Origin: FEN-1297 sp964498065
GTDB taxonomy: Bacteria > Bacteroidota > Ignavibacteria > Ignavibacteriales > Ignavibacteriaceae
Assembly (NCBI GenBank): GCA_964498065.1
Contig: CAZCFZ010000050.1
Location: 1-28,041, forward strand
Direction: 5' to 3'
Length of the DNA: 28,041 nucleotides
Both the position numbers and the translations under genes were made by a program. The number at the start of each line of letters is the position of its first letter. Positions within the stretch are counted from its first letter, which is position 1. The notes under the pieces were generated by a model. It worked only from the letters and a program-made list of their open reading frames with translations, had not been told where the DNA came from and did not search any database. This document shows positions 1-8,056 of this stretch, in pieces.

Positions 1-1677
1 CAGGTCGGTTACTATCCGACGCAGGAAAAGATAGCGGTAATAGAACTTGATAAAAACGATACCCCGCAAAAGACCGCTTCTTTGCTTAAAGTTATGCCCG
101 ATGGAGGCTACAAGACTGAATATACAGGTGATGTGAAATTATGGGGACCTTTCCTTCGCTATAACTATGCGAGATTTAATTTCTCATCTGTTAAAGACAG
201 CGGTTTATATGTTATTCAATACGGTAGTGAAAGAACCGACGTATTTCCTATAGATACCCGTGTTTATAATAATATATGGCATCAAACGTTGGATGTTTTT
301 ATGCCGGTTCAAATGGATCATGTATTTGTAAAGGACGGATACAGGGTTTGGCATGGTGTGCCGTTTCTGGATGACGCAAGGCAGGCGCCTCCGAATTTAC
401 AATTAATGGACAATAAAAGAATGGGGCCCTCAACCGATACGAAATATAAGCCCGGAGAACACATTCCGGGATTAAATGTAGGCGGCTGGTTCGATGCAGG
501 CGACTTTGATGTGGAGGAGAATTCGCAGTGCCAGGCGATATCAGCTTTGGCTGATACATGGGAACAATTTAAACCCGAATTAGATGAAACATACGTTAAT
601 GAAAAGCATCGTTATGTCGGTATTCATGATCCTGACGGAAAACCGGATATACTGCAGCAGATGGAGCATGGAGTCCTTCTGCAGCTTGCAATGCAAAAAG
701 CATTTGGAAGAGCTATCCCGTCAATTGAGATGCCGCATCTATATCAATATGTACATCTCGGCGACGCTTCAACCATAACGGACAACAAAATCTATGATCC
801 GAAGCTAAAACCATTTGAGGTTAAAGGAAATTACAGCGGAAAAAATGACGATAGGTGGGCGTTTACAACTGATGAACCGTGGATGAATTATAATGCAATA
901 GCTTGTCTTGCCAATGCGAGCCGTGCTTTTAGAGGATACAACGATTCGCTTGCAACAGCATGCTTAACGGCAGCAGAGAAATCATGGGACTGGCAGCAAA
1001 AGGACACTACAAACCCGAGAATTAATAGATTTGCACAATTATTTGGAGCCGGCATGTCGTCATCTGCCGCATTACAGCTTTACATTGCAACAAAAGATAA
1101 AAAGTATAAGGATTCTTTCCTTAAAGGAATATGGTCTATTCTTAAAAGATTTCCGGAAATGACTATTGGAAATGCACTGGTTGCAGTTCCGTACTTGGGT
1201 AAAGAATATAAAGAAAAACTTGAACCTTATGTAAAAAAACTTAAGATGCAGGATGATTCACTGCTTGTAAAAAACCCGTACGGTGTACCGATCGGAACCA
1301 GGCATTGGGGCGGAGATGAAGAAGTAGTAAGTTGGGCAACAACAAATTATTATGCACATAAGGCATTTCCTAATATCATCGGGCCGGAATATACTCTCAG
1401 AGGAATCGATTATCTTTTCGGATGTCATCCATATTCCAATATATCATTTGTTGCAGATGTAGGTACACATTCGAAGAATGTCGTTTACGGACGAACCAGG
1501 GCGGACTTTTATAATGTTGCAGGCGCCGTAGTACCTGGTCTTCTTATGCTTGAACCGGATTACTTAGAGAATAAAGACGACTGGCCTTTTTTCTGGGGTG
1601 AAAACGAAGCGGTTATAAACATAGCCGGAGAATATATATTTCTTTCAAATGCAGTAAAAGATTTAGTGAATGAATAA
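1..1677 (+). CDS. GH9 family glycoside hydrolase (endoglucanase-like), 5'-truncated by window edge
   Basis: The frame is open from the first base of the window, so the true start and signal peptide lie upstream; 558 codons are visible. The first codons (QVGYYPTQEK) match the beginning of the Ig-like N-terminal domain that precedes many GH9 catalytic domains. The catalytic domain shows GGWFDAGDFD (Asp codons 165 and 168, the GH9 base and water-positioning pair) and, near the end, GENEAVINIAGEY, whose second Glu (codon 536) is the expected general acid. Family members are inverting enzymes that cut beta-1,4-glucans such as cellulose; some are exo-glucosidases or act on mixed-linkage glucan, and the sequence does not settle which. 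The C-terminus ends with the catalytic domain: no carbohydrate-binding module and no type IX secretion tail. It lies about 1 kb before the xylan operon and is probably transcribed separately. Confidence 0.88.
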   Translation, partial: QVGYYPTQEKIAVIELDKNDTPQKTASLLKVMPDGGYKTEYTGDVKLWGPFLRYNYARFNFSSVKDSGLYVIQYGSERTDVFPIDTRVYNNIWHQTLDVFMPVQMDHVFVKDGYRVWHGVPFLDDARQAPPNLQLMDNKRMGPSTDTKYKPGEHIPGLNVGGWFDAGDFDVEENSQCQAISALADTWEQFKPELDETYVNEKHRYVGIHDPDGKPDILQQMEHGVLLQLAMQKAFGRAIPSIEMPHLYQYVHLGDASTITDNKIYDPKLKPFEVKGNYSGKNDDRWAFTTDEPWMNYNAIACLANASRAFRGYNDSLATACLTAAEKSWDWQQKDTTNPRINRFAQLFGAGMSSSAALQLYIATKDKKYKDSFLKGIWSILKRFPEMTIGNALVAVPYLGKEYKEKLEPYVKKLKMQDDSLLVKNPYGVPIGTRHWGGDEEVVSWATTNYYAHKAFPNIIGPEYTLRGIDYLFGCHPYSNISFVADVGTHSKNVVYGRTRADFYNVAGAVVPGLLMLEPDYLENKDDWPFFWGENEAVINIAGEYIFLSNAVKDLVNE

Positions 1678-1831
1678 AAATATTAAATAAAATTTGTTAA
1701 TACTTAATATTCGAAGTTTTCTATGTGAATTTAATGTTTGCATTAAAATGAAGTCATAATATGCTGTCGGATATGATAGAGAAGGTTCTAATTCGGCTTA
1801 ACAGAAATTGAATTTAGATTCTTTGCAAAGA

Positions 1832-1896
1832 GGCTGGAAAGAACAGCAGCGCGGAACATTATAAGAACGTTAGTGTTGGTTTCTGTTCTTCCAGCC
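1832..1896. repeat. Inverted repeat / potential large hairpin
   Basis: Bases 1832-1846 (GGCTGGAAAGAACAG) and 1883-1896 (CTGTTCTTCCAGCC) are complementary over 14 pairs with one bulged base, around a 36-base loop. It is much more GC-rich than its surroundings. No T-run follows, so it is not a normal intrinsic terminator for the GH9 gene, which ends 155 bases earlier. It could be a structured RNA, a processing site, or the remnant of a small mobile element. Confidence 0.6.
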
Positions 1897-2214
1897 GTTA
1901 TGCATTTAATTATTCAATTAAAGATTGAAAATTGGTTCGGCATAAAATATAATTCTGTATTTAAAATAAGGAAAGGTATTCCGACTTAGATTAAGAGCAG
2001 GTATCGGAATGCGAATTTATATTTAGTTTGGCAACATGCCTTTTATTAGAAATATTTTTTGTTATTTAATAATTATTTTATTGTCATCTGGTAATTATTA
2101 ACAAGATAACATATTCAATTTTCATTCAATTCAGTATCATTATTTATGATAATAAATTTCTAAATCAAAGCCAATAAATTTTGGTTTAGTGGTCTGTTTA
2201 TTAGTACTTAATTG

Positions 2215-2243
2215 TTGACATTTAAAACAAATATACGTATTAT
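2215..2243 (+). promoter_or_regulatory. Sigma-70-like promoter of the xylan operon
   Basis: TTGACA at 2215-2220 and TATTAT at 2238-2243 are separated by exactly 17 bases, a near-consensus -35/-10 pair. Transcription would start around 2250. The same arrangement, with the same 11 bases TGTTGACATTT around the -35 box, occurs on the other strand in front of the mannonate genes at 22658-22686, which makes chance unlikely. The promoter is more than 400 bases upstream of the first start codon, so the transcript would have a long leader. Confidence 0.7.
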
Positions 2244-2257
2244 TGAAACGGTTCAAT
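2242..2257. promoter_or_regulatory. LacI-family-type operator overlapping the promoter
   Basis: ATTGAAACGGTTCAAT is a palindrome with 14 of 16 positions symmetric around a central CG, the hallmark of operators bound by LacI-family repressors. It overlaps the end of the -10 box and the likely start site, where a bound repressor would block transcription. Its sister site lies at 22641-22662. No LacI-family gene is present in the window, so the regulator and its effector are unknown; a xylose- or uronate-derived sugar is the obvious guess. Confidence 0.65.
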
Positions 2258-2272
2258 TAGTTTTGAACATTT

Positions 2273-2291
2273 AAAAAATTACGAATTTTTT
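2273..2291 (+). repeat. Short AT hairpin at the start of the operon leader
   Basis: AAAAAATT (2273-2280) and AATTTTTT (2284-2291) form a perfect 8-pair stem with a 3-base loop about 25 bases after the predicted transcription start. The stem is A/T only and therefore weak; it may be chance in such AT-rich DNA. Confidence 0.3.
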
Positions 2292-2670
2292 ATAATTCCA
2301 AAATTTAAAACACGGGTTTGATAAAGGAGATTAAGGTTTAAATTAATTCTATATAAGTAAATCGGAATAAATATCTTAAGTAGATAATTGGTTGAAAATT
2401 TTCGGGGGGCTGATAATGAAACCTTATTTAATTCGGATATTAGATTTCGAATTTATAATAGAATTTCCCATGATATAATATTTTAGTTCGAAGCAACTTA
2501 CAAATTGCAGTCAAACAATGTGGTGAAAAATAAACTAATAACTGTTTCTAAAAGTTTTAAATAATTTATAATATTTCTCAAACAACTTCTTTCCGTAGCT
2601 ATTATAAGGAACGATAAGCTAATAATTTGAGCATATTTATTTTTATGGAATAATTAACCGGAAATTGCGA

Positions 2671-5004
2671 ATGAATGAAAAACAATTACAGTACAAAGAA
2701 TCTGATATAAGTGAAGAGTTACCTGATTATAAAAATCCAAAATTATCTTCTGAAAAAAGGACCGCCGATCTTTTAAAAAGAATGACAATTGAAGAAAAAA
2801 TTGCCCAGCTAATGGGAATTTGGAATGATGGGATTGTAGATTTTAGCGACGAAACTCTGAATGATCCTATACAGATGAAGGAAATTTTTGGAAACGGATG
2901 TAATTCTATCCACCCCTCTTCACTTGGAATAAAGGAAACCGTTGAATTAAGAAATAAAATTCAAAAATATCTTTTGGAAAAAACAAGGCTGGGAATACCA
3001 ACTCTATTTGTTGATGAAGGCCAGCATGGAATGATGAGACCTAATTCAACTGTTTTCCCGCAGGCTATTGGTATGGCATGCTCATGGGATCCTATTCTAT
3101 TTGAAAAGATATATAGTGTCGTTGCTTATGAAATGCGTTCAAGAGGTACTCACCATGCTTTATCACCGGTTATTGATGTTTGCCGTGAACCGAGATGGGG
3201 AAGAGTTGAAGAGACTTACGGAGAAGATCCTTATTTGAATGGTATTTTGGCTTGCGCTGCCGTAAAAGGTTTGCAAGGTTCGGATGACGGAACTATTAAA
3301 GATAATCACGTTGCTGCTACTTTAAAACATCTTGTAGGACATGGAGAACCCGAAGGAGGGCGAAATCAAGGTCCTGCTAATTATTCAACGCGTGTGTTAC
3401 GGGATTATCATATGTCCCCTTTCAAAATGTGCATCGAAAAAGTTAATCCGGCAGCGGTAATGCCGTCATACAATGAAGTTGATGGAGTCCCTTCACATTC
3501 CAATAAATGGTTGATTAAAGATGTATTGCGGAAAGAATGGGGCTTTAAAGGGATGGTTGTTGCCGATTATTTTGCAATTGACCAGCTTCAAATAAAGGAA
3601 TACGTTGCGAATGACAAAAAAGATGCTGCAATGATTGCTTTCAATTCCGGAGTGCAATTTGAATTTCCCAAAAGTAATTATTATAAAAATCTAATTGAGT
3701 TGTCGGATGAAGGCAAGGTTAAATTAGCTGATATTGATCAAGCAGTAACGCAGGTTTTAAAATTAAAATTTGAGCTCGGATTGTTTGAAAATCCTTATGT
3801 TGATGTTGAAGAAGCAATCTCCGTAAGTAAAAAAAGCGAGCATAATGAATTAGCTCTGAAAGCAGCTCAGGAATCAATCGTTTTGCTTAAGAACGAAGGA
3901 AATGCGAACACTAATGGGAATAAACTTTTACCGTTACCTAAAGACAAATATAAGAAAATAGCGGTAATAGGTCCTTGTGCTAAAGATTTATATTTCGGCG
4001 GATACTCCGGAGAACCTTACAATAAAGTAAGCTTGCTTGACGGTATTAAAAATAAAGTTTGCAACAATGCTGAAATATTATATGCACAGGGCTGCAAATT
4101 AACTACCAATACTACCACAAGCTATTTTAACTGGAAGAATAACGAGATAAAATTTGCTACTAAAGAGGAAAACCTTGAATTAATTAAAGAGGCAGTAGAA
4201 GTTGGCAAAAAGGCGGAAATAATTATTTTAGCATTAGGTGAGAACGAGCATCTTTGCCGTGAAGCATGGGCCAAAGATCATTTAGGCGATAACATGTCTT
4301 TGGATTTATTCGGTGAACAAAATGAACTTGTAGATGCTATTGCTGCCTTAAATAAACCTGTGGTTGTATATTTAATGAACGGACGTCCGCTTTCGGTAAA
4401 TAATTTGATTGAAAAAGTTCCTGCTGTAATTGAGGGGTGGTATATGGGACAAGAGACAGGAAAGGCTGCTGCAGATATTATTTTTGGAGATGTGAATCCC
4501 TCTGGAAAGCTGACTATTACGGTTCCAAAGTCCGCAGGACAATTACCGATGTTCTATAATCATAAGCCCAGTGCTCAGTTTGCTGATTATATTTCACAGG
4601 ATATACAACCGTTATTCCATTTTGGTTTCGGATTAAGTTATGCAACATTTAAGTATGATCAACTTCGACTGGAAAAAGAAAAAATTAAAGTTGGTGAATC
4701 GACTAATGTTGCCGTTGATGTAACTAATACGGGAAAAGATATCGGCGATGAAATTGTTCAAATGTATATTAGAGATAAAGTTAGTTCAGTAACACGCCCG
4801 GTAAAAGAATTAAAAGGATTTAAGCGAATCACTTTAAAACCCGGTGAAACAAAAACTGTTAAATTTGATATCACTCCCGAAAAGCTTGCTTTTCACAATA
4901 TTAATTTTGAATATATTGTAGAACCGGGTGATTTTGAAATAATGGTTGGTAATTCATCTCGAGATGAAGACTTAATTAGATTAAAATTAAATGTAGTTGA
5001 TTAA
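2671..5004 (+). CDS. GH3 family beta-glucosidase / beta-xylosidase (cytoplasmic)
   Basis: 777 residues from ATG 2671; an in-frame TTG two codons earlier is less likely because ATG 2671 begins the natural MNEKQLQYK start, with GGAA 8 bases upstream. The N-terminal GH3 barrel starts at MTIEEKIAQLMG. The nucleophile Asp299 sits in GFKGMVVADYFAID, and the acid/base is probably Glu531 in CREAW within the second alpha/beta domain. A fibronectin type III-like domain (DEIVQMYIRD, PVKELKGF) closes the protein. There is no signal peptide, so it should act in the cytoplasm on imported oligosaccharides, consistent with a sugar symporter being the next gene. GH3 enzymes remove terminal beta-linked glucose or xylose; the xylan setting favours beta-xylosidase, but the sequence does not decide. 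First gene after the long leader. Confidence 0.88.
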   Translation: MNEKQLQYKESDISEELPDYKNPKLSSEKRTADLLKRMTIEEKIAQLMGIWNDGIVDFSDETLNDPIQMKEIFGNGCNSIHPSSLGIKETVELRNKIQKYLLEKTRLGIPTLFVDEGQHGMMRPNSTVFPQAIGMACSWDPILFEKIYSVVAYEMRSRGTHHALSPVIDVCREPRWGRVEETYGEDPYLNGILACAAVKGLQGSDDGTIKDNHVAATLKHLVGHGEPEGGRNQGPANYSTRVLRDYHMSPFKMCIEKVNPAAVMPSYNEVDGVPSHSNKWLIKDVLRKEWGFKGMVVADYFAIDQLQIKEYVANDKKDAAMIAFNSGVQFEFPKSNYYKNLIELSDEGKVKLADIDQAVTQVLKLKFELGLFENPYVDVEEAISVSKKSEHNELALKAAQESIVLLKNEGNANTNGNKLLPLPKDKYKKIAVIGPCAKDLYFGGYSGEPYNKVSLLDGIKNKVCNNAEILYAQGCKLTTNTTTSYFNWKNNEIKFATKEENLELIKEAVEVGKKAEIIILALGENEHLCREAWAKDHLGDNMSLDLFGEQNELVDAIAALNKPVVVYLMNGRPLSVNNLIEKVPAVIEGWYMGQETGKAAADIIFGDVNPSGKLTITVPKSAGQLPMFYNHKPSAQFADYISQDIQPLFHFGFGLSYATFKYDQLRLEKEKIKVGESTNVAVDVTNTGKDIGDEIVQMYIRDKVSSVTRPVKELKGFKRITLKPGETKTVKFDITPEKLAFHNINFEYIVEPGDFEIMVGNSSRDEDLIRLKLNVVD

Positions 5005-5050
5005 TCATTAAGTAATTATATTCCTTCTTTTACAATATTAAGGAGTAACC

Positions 5051-6478
5051 GTGCAAACCATTTCAGAAAAATTGTCCATTAAAGAAAAAATAGGTTTTAG
5101 TTTAGGGGACTGTGCTTCAAACCTGTTTTTCCAAACCTTTATCTTGTTCTTAATGTTCTATTATACCGACGTTGCCGGTCTGCCGGCTGCTGCTGTTGGA
5201 ACAATGCTTCTTGTAACACGTATTGCCGACGCATTCTTTGATCCGACGATTGGATTTTGGTCTGATCGAACAAATACTCGCTGGGGCAAGTTCAGGCCGT
5301 TCCTTTTATGGTTTGCACTGCCGTTTGCAGTAATTGGTGTTTTAACTTTTACTACTCCGGGTTTTAATACTACCGGGAAACTGATATATGCATATATCTC
5401 ATATACTGCAATGATGTTTGTATATTCTGCCATCAATGTTCCATACTCCGCACTTATGGGAGTAATTACTCCTAATTCCGAGCAGCGTACAGTAGTTTCC
5501 TCATTTCGATTTGTTGCTGCATTTTCCGGAGGGTTCATTGTTCAGTTGTCTACATTGTTCCTTGTTCAGGCCTTGGGCGGAGGTAACAAGCAGTTAGGCT
5601 GGCAGCTTGCGATGAGCTGCATTGCAGGTCTTGCCTTTGTTTTGTTTATGATTACTTTCTTTACTACAAAAGAAAGAGTTGAAGCGCCGAAAGAACAAAA
5701 AACAAAATTCAAAGTTGATTTAAAAGATTTATTTAAGAATAAACCCTGGCTGCTGATTGCAGGTGCAACTGTATTCCAGCTGACTTACATCGTTATGCGA
5801 AGTTCGTCTGTAGTTTATTACTTTAAGTATTATGTAGGTGTTCAGGAGTTTAGCATGTTTGGACATGTTTATCATCTTACTATGGATGAACTTACTACTT
5901 TATTTTTAACATCCGGAACAATTGCAACAGTAGTCGGAGCCATTTTTACAAACTTTTTTGCCAAAATTTTTGATAAGAAAAACACGTATCTGGGATTCTT
6001 AATTGTCAGTGCGGTCTTATGCGGCTCGTTTTATTTCTTACCACCCAACGCTGTTATTTTAATGCTTGTTCTGAATCTTTTAGTCTCTTTCTTTTTTGGT
6101 CCGGTTTCTGTGCTTCAATGGGCAATGTATACAGATGTAGCAGATTATTCCGAATGGAAAAACAACAGGCGCGCAACAGGTCTTGTTATGGCGGCCTCTC
6201 TATTTTCCTTAAAAGTCGGTCTTTCATTAGGCGGTGCCCTAGTTGGCTGGATGCTGGCATTCCACGGGTTTATTGCAAACCAGGCTCAAACTCTATTTTC
6301 ACTTGAAGGAATTAAAATGCTTATGAGCTGGTACCCGGCAGTAATCGGAGTTGTCGGCGGTTTGATAATGTTTTTCTATCCGCTTACCAATAAAATGATG
6401 ATAAAAATTGAAGAAGACCTGACTCAACGTAGAATTGAAAACGGTAATGGTAATTTGGAAGCGTCGCCGGCTAATTAA
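5051..6478 (+). CDS. GPH-family (MelB-like) sugar:cation symporter
   Basis: 475 residues starting at GTG 5051, chosen because AAGGAG (5039-5044) lies at good spacing before it. The N-terminus (SIKEKIGFSLGDCASNLFFQT) and the loop at about residues 57-90 (DAFFDPTIGFWSDRT, RWGKFRPFLLW) are diagnostic for the glycoside-pentoside-hexuronide:cation symporter family. About twelve hydrophobic segments are seen, with a basic cytoplasmic loop (KERVEAPKEQKTKFKVDLKD) after the sixth. It sits in the inner membrane. Its place between cytoplasmic GH3 and secreted GH8 suggests import of xylose or short xylo-oligosaccharides driven by H+ or Na+. A glucoside substrate cannot be excluded. It follows GH3 by 46 bases. 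Confidence 0.9.
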   Translation: MQTISEKLSIKEKIGFSLGDCASNLFFQTFILFLMFYYTDVAGLPAAAVGTMLLVTRIADAFFDPTIGFWSDRTNTRWGKFRPFLLWFALPFAVIGVLTFTTPGFNTTGKLIYAYISYTAMMFVYSAINVPYSALMGVITPNSEQRTVVSSFRFVAAFSGGFIVQLSTLFLVQALGGGNKQLGWQLAMSCIAGLAFVLFMITFFTTKERVEAPKEQKTKFKVDLKDLFKNKPWLLIAGATVFQLTYIVMRSSSVVYYFKYYVGVQEFSMFGHVYHLTMDELTTLFLTSGTIATVVGAIFTNFFAKIFDKKNTYLGFLIVSAVLCGSFYFLPPNAVILMLVLNLLVSFFFGPVSVLQWAMYTDVADYSEWKNNRRATGLVMAASLFSLKVGLSLGGALVGWMLAFHGFIANQAQTLFSLEGIKMLMSWYPAVIGVVGGLIMFFYPLTNKMMIKIEEDLTQRRIENGNGNLEASPAN

Positions 6479-6518
6479 TTTGTATAATATTTATTATTAT
6501 AACGCTTAGTATATTCTT

Positions 6519-6540
6519 ACACCCGGATCAAACCGGGTGT
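6519..6540 (+). terminator. Intercistronic hairpin (possible weak terminator or mRNA-stabilising stem)
   Basis: ACACCCGG (6519-6526) and CCGGGTGT (6533-6540) form a perfect 8-pair GC-rich stem with a 6-base loop in the 94-base gap between the symporter and GH8. It is not followed by a T-run (the next bases are ATTTGCG), so full intrinsic termination is unlikely; a processing or 3'-end-protecting stem that sets different mRNA levels for the two sides is more plausible. Confidence 0.45.
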
Positions 6541-6572
6541 ATTTGCGATAGGCTGATTCAAAGTATTTAGTT

Positions 6573-7976
6573 ATGAATATCTCAAAAAAAAATATAAGGA
6601 TATTTGCTTTACTTATTTTTTCTTTTGTCGCTTATGTAAATTTATTTCCATTCTCTCCGTCAAGTTTCCAAGAATCTGAAAATACCGGACCTTTCCAAAT
6701 ATGGTTATCTTCAAATTTTATACCCTTCAGTATTAGCTCTATCCCGGCGATTTCATCTTTTGATTCTTCTTTACAGAAAGAACAAGCTAAAAGACAAGGT
6801 TCTTTTTTTACCGGGAAATATAAAAATCTTTTTATCAGCTTGTTAGGGAAAGATAACCGGCAGGTTGAGGCAAAAATTGACAGCACTTTCAACCAGTTAT
6901 TTTTTGGAAATGATTCGACTCAAAGAGTTTATTATCCTGTTGGTAATGATATGGCTTATATTGAGGATATTAATAATGAGGATGTCCGAACTGAAGGAAT
7001 GTCATATGGAATGATGATAGCGGTTCAACTTAATAAAAAAGAAGTATTCGACCGTCTATGGAAATGGGCAAAAACTTACATGCAGCATAAAAGCGGACAG
7101 GGAAAATACTTTTTTTCATGGCATTGCAGAACCGATGGTTCCGTCATCGATTCCAACTCGGCGTCCGATGGTGAAGAATGGTTTGCGATGTCGCTTTTCT
7201 TCGCATCTGCGAGATGGGGAAACGGAGAAGGTATTTTTAATTACCGTGCTGAAGCTCAAAAAATTCTTGATGCCATGTTAAATAAAAAAGAGTCTTCCGA
7301 CAGCCGGAATGTTGTTACAAATATGTTTAATAAGAAAGAGAAGCAGGTTGTTTTTGTGCCTGTAGGAAATGCCGATGATTTTACCGACCCGTCATATCAC
7401 CTTCCGCATTATTATGAACTGTGGGCCAGATGGTCGGATGATAATAATAATTTCTGGTGCGATGCTGCTTTAACAAGTAGAAAGTTTTTAAGAAATGCTG
7501 CGAATCCTAAAACAGGTTTAACACCGGATTATGCAAACTTCGACGGGACACCCATGACAAAATGGGGTGGCGGAAATAACAATTTTATGTATGATGCTTG
7601 GCGGGTTGCAATGAACGTTGCTGTTGACTATACATGGTTTGCAAAAGATAAATGGGAAGTGAAAGAATGTAATAATTTGCTGAACTTTTTTTATTCGCAA
7701 GGCGTTAATAATTACGGAAATTTATATACTCTTAGCGGTAAGGAACTTGGTAGTAATCACAGTCCCGGTCTTGTTGCCGCTAACGCAGTTGCTTGTCTTG
7801 CATCGACTAGTAAATATAGAAAGAATTTTGTTGAGGCATTTTGGAATACACCGATACCGAGCGGGCATTACAGATATTACGATGGAATGCTGTACATGCT
7901 TGGCTTATTGCAGGTAAGCGGCAATTTCAGAGTTTATCATATTAAAGGGGAAAGTGTTAAGGCTTGTGGTAATTAA
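6573..7976 (+). CDS. GH8 reducing-end xylose-releasing exo-oligoxylanase (Rex-like), exported
   Basis: 467 residues. An N-terminal signal (IRIFALLIFSFVAYVNLF) and a non-conserved stretch to about residue 80 precede the GH8 domain. The core closely follows the Bacillus halodurans Rex enzyme pattern: RTEGMSYGMMIAVQ carries the general acid Glu141, SASDGEEWFAMSLFFASARWG carries Asp199, and the YYPVGNDMAYIEDI approach strand is also Rex-like. Rex enzymes (EC 3.2.1.156) remove xylose from the reducing end of xylo-oligosaccharides of three or more units. The characterised Bacillus enzyme is intracellular, so a signal peptide here points to a periplasmic form. No lipobox and no type IX tail. An endo-xylanase GH8 is the main alternative, but the close similarity around the acid favours Rex. 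Confidence 0.85.
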   Translation: MNISKKNIRIFALLIFSFVAYVNLFPFSPSSFQESENTGPFQIWLSSNFIPFSISSIPAISSFDSSLQKEQAKRQGSFFTGKYKNLFISLLGKDNRQVEAKIDSTFNQLFFGNDSTQRVYYPVGNDMAYIEDINNEDVRTEGMSYGMMIAVQLNKKEVFDRLWKWAKTYMQHKSGQGKYFFSWHCRTDGSVIDSNSASDGEEWFAMSLFFASARWGNGEGIFNYRAEAQKILDAMLNKKESSDSRNVVTNMFNKKEKQVVFVPVGNADDFTDPSYHLPHYYELWARWSDDNNNFWCDAALTSRKFLRNAANPKTGLTPDYANFDGTPMTKWGGGNNNFMYDAWRVAMNVAVDYTWFAKDKWEVKECNNLLNFFYSQGVNNYGNLYTLSGKELGSNHSPGLVAANAVACLASTSKYRKNFVEAFWNTPIPSGHYRYYDGMLYMLGLLQVSGNFRVYHIKGESVKACGN

Positions 7977-8056
7977 CATAAATTAAAAGCGGAATTATAA
8001 TTTAAGTTAAACCGCAAAACTTTTTTACTAGATAATTTAAAAATCGGAAGTATGCA

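Larger units (their letters stand above)
1678..2670. other. Long AT-rich intergenic region / operon leader
   Basis: About 990 bases without a convincing gene on either strand. It holds, in order: a long inverted repeat (1832-1896), a promoter with overlapping operator (2215-2257), a short AT hairpin (2273-2291), and then about 380 bases of apparent 5' leader before the GH3 start. Within the leader a GGGGGG run at 2404-2409 precedes an ATG at 2416 that opens a 20-codon frame, but I see no further support for translation. I see no tRNA, CRISPR or insertion-sequence structure here. Confidence 0.7.

Noticed and set aside
1750..1870. Minus-strand frame across the inverted repeat, possibly an element-encoded fragment
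   Set aside because: Only about two dozen codons before a stop and no recognisable transposase motif.
2416..2478. 20-codon open frame after a GGGGGG run in the operon leader
   Set aside because: The codons show no recognisable leader-peptide pattern, the G-run is not a clean ribosome site, and such short frames are common by chance; mentioned only within the leader description.
7989..8026. Terminator-like GCGG...CCGC followed by a T-run before GH10
   Set aside because: Only four paired bases enclose a long AT loop; not enough for a terminator call.
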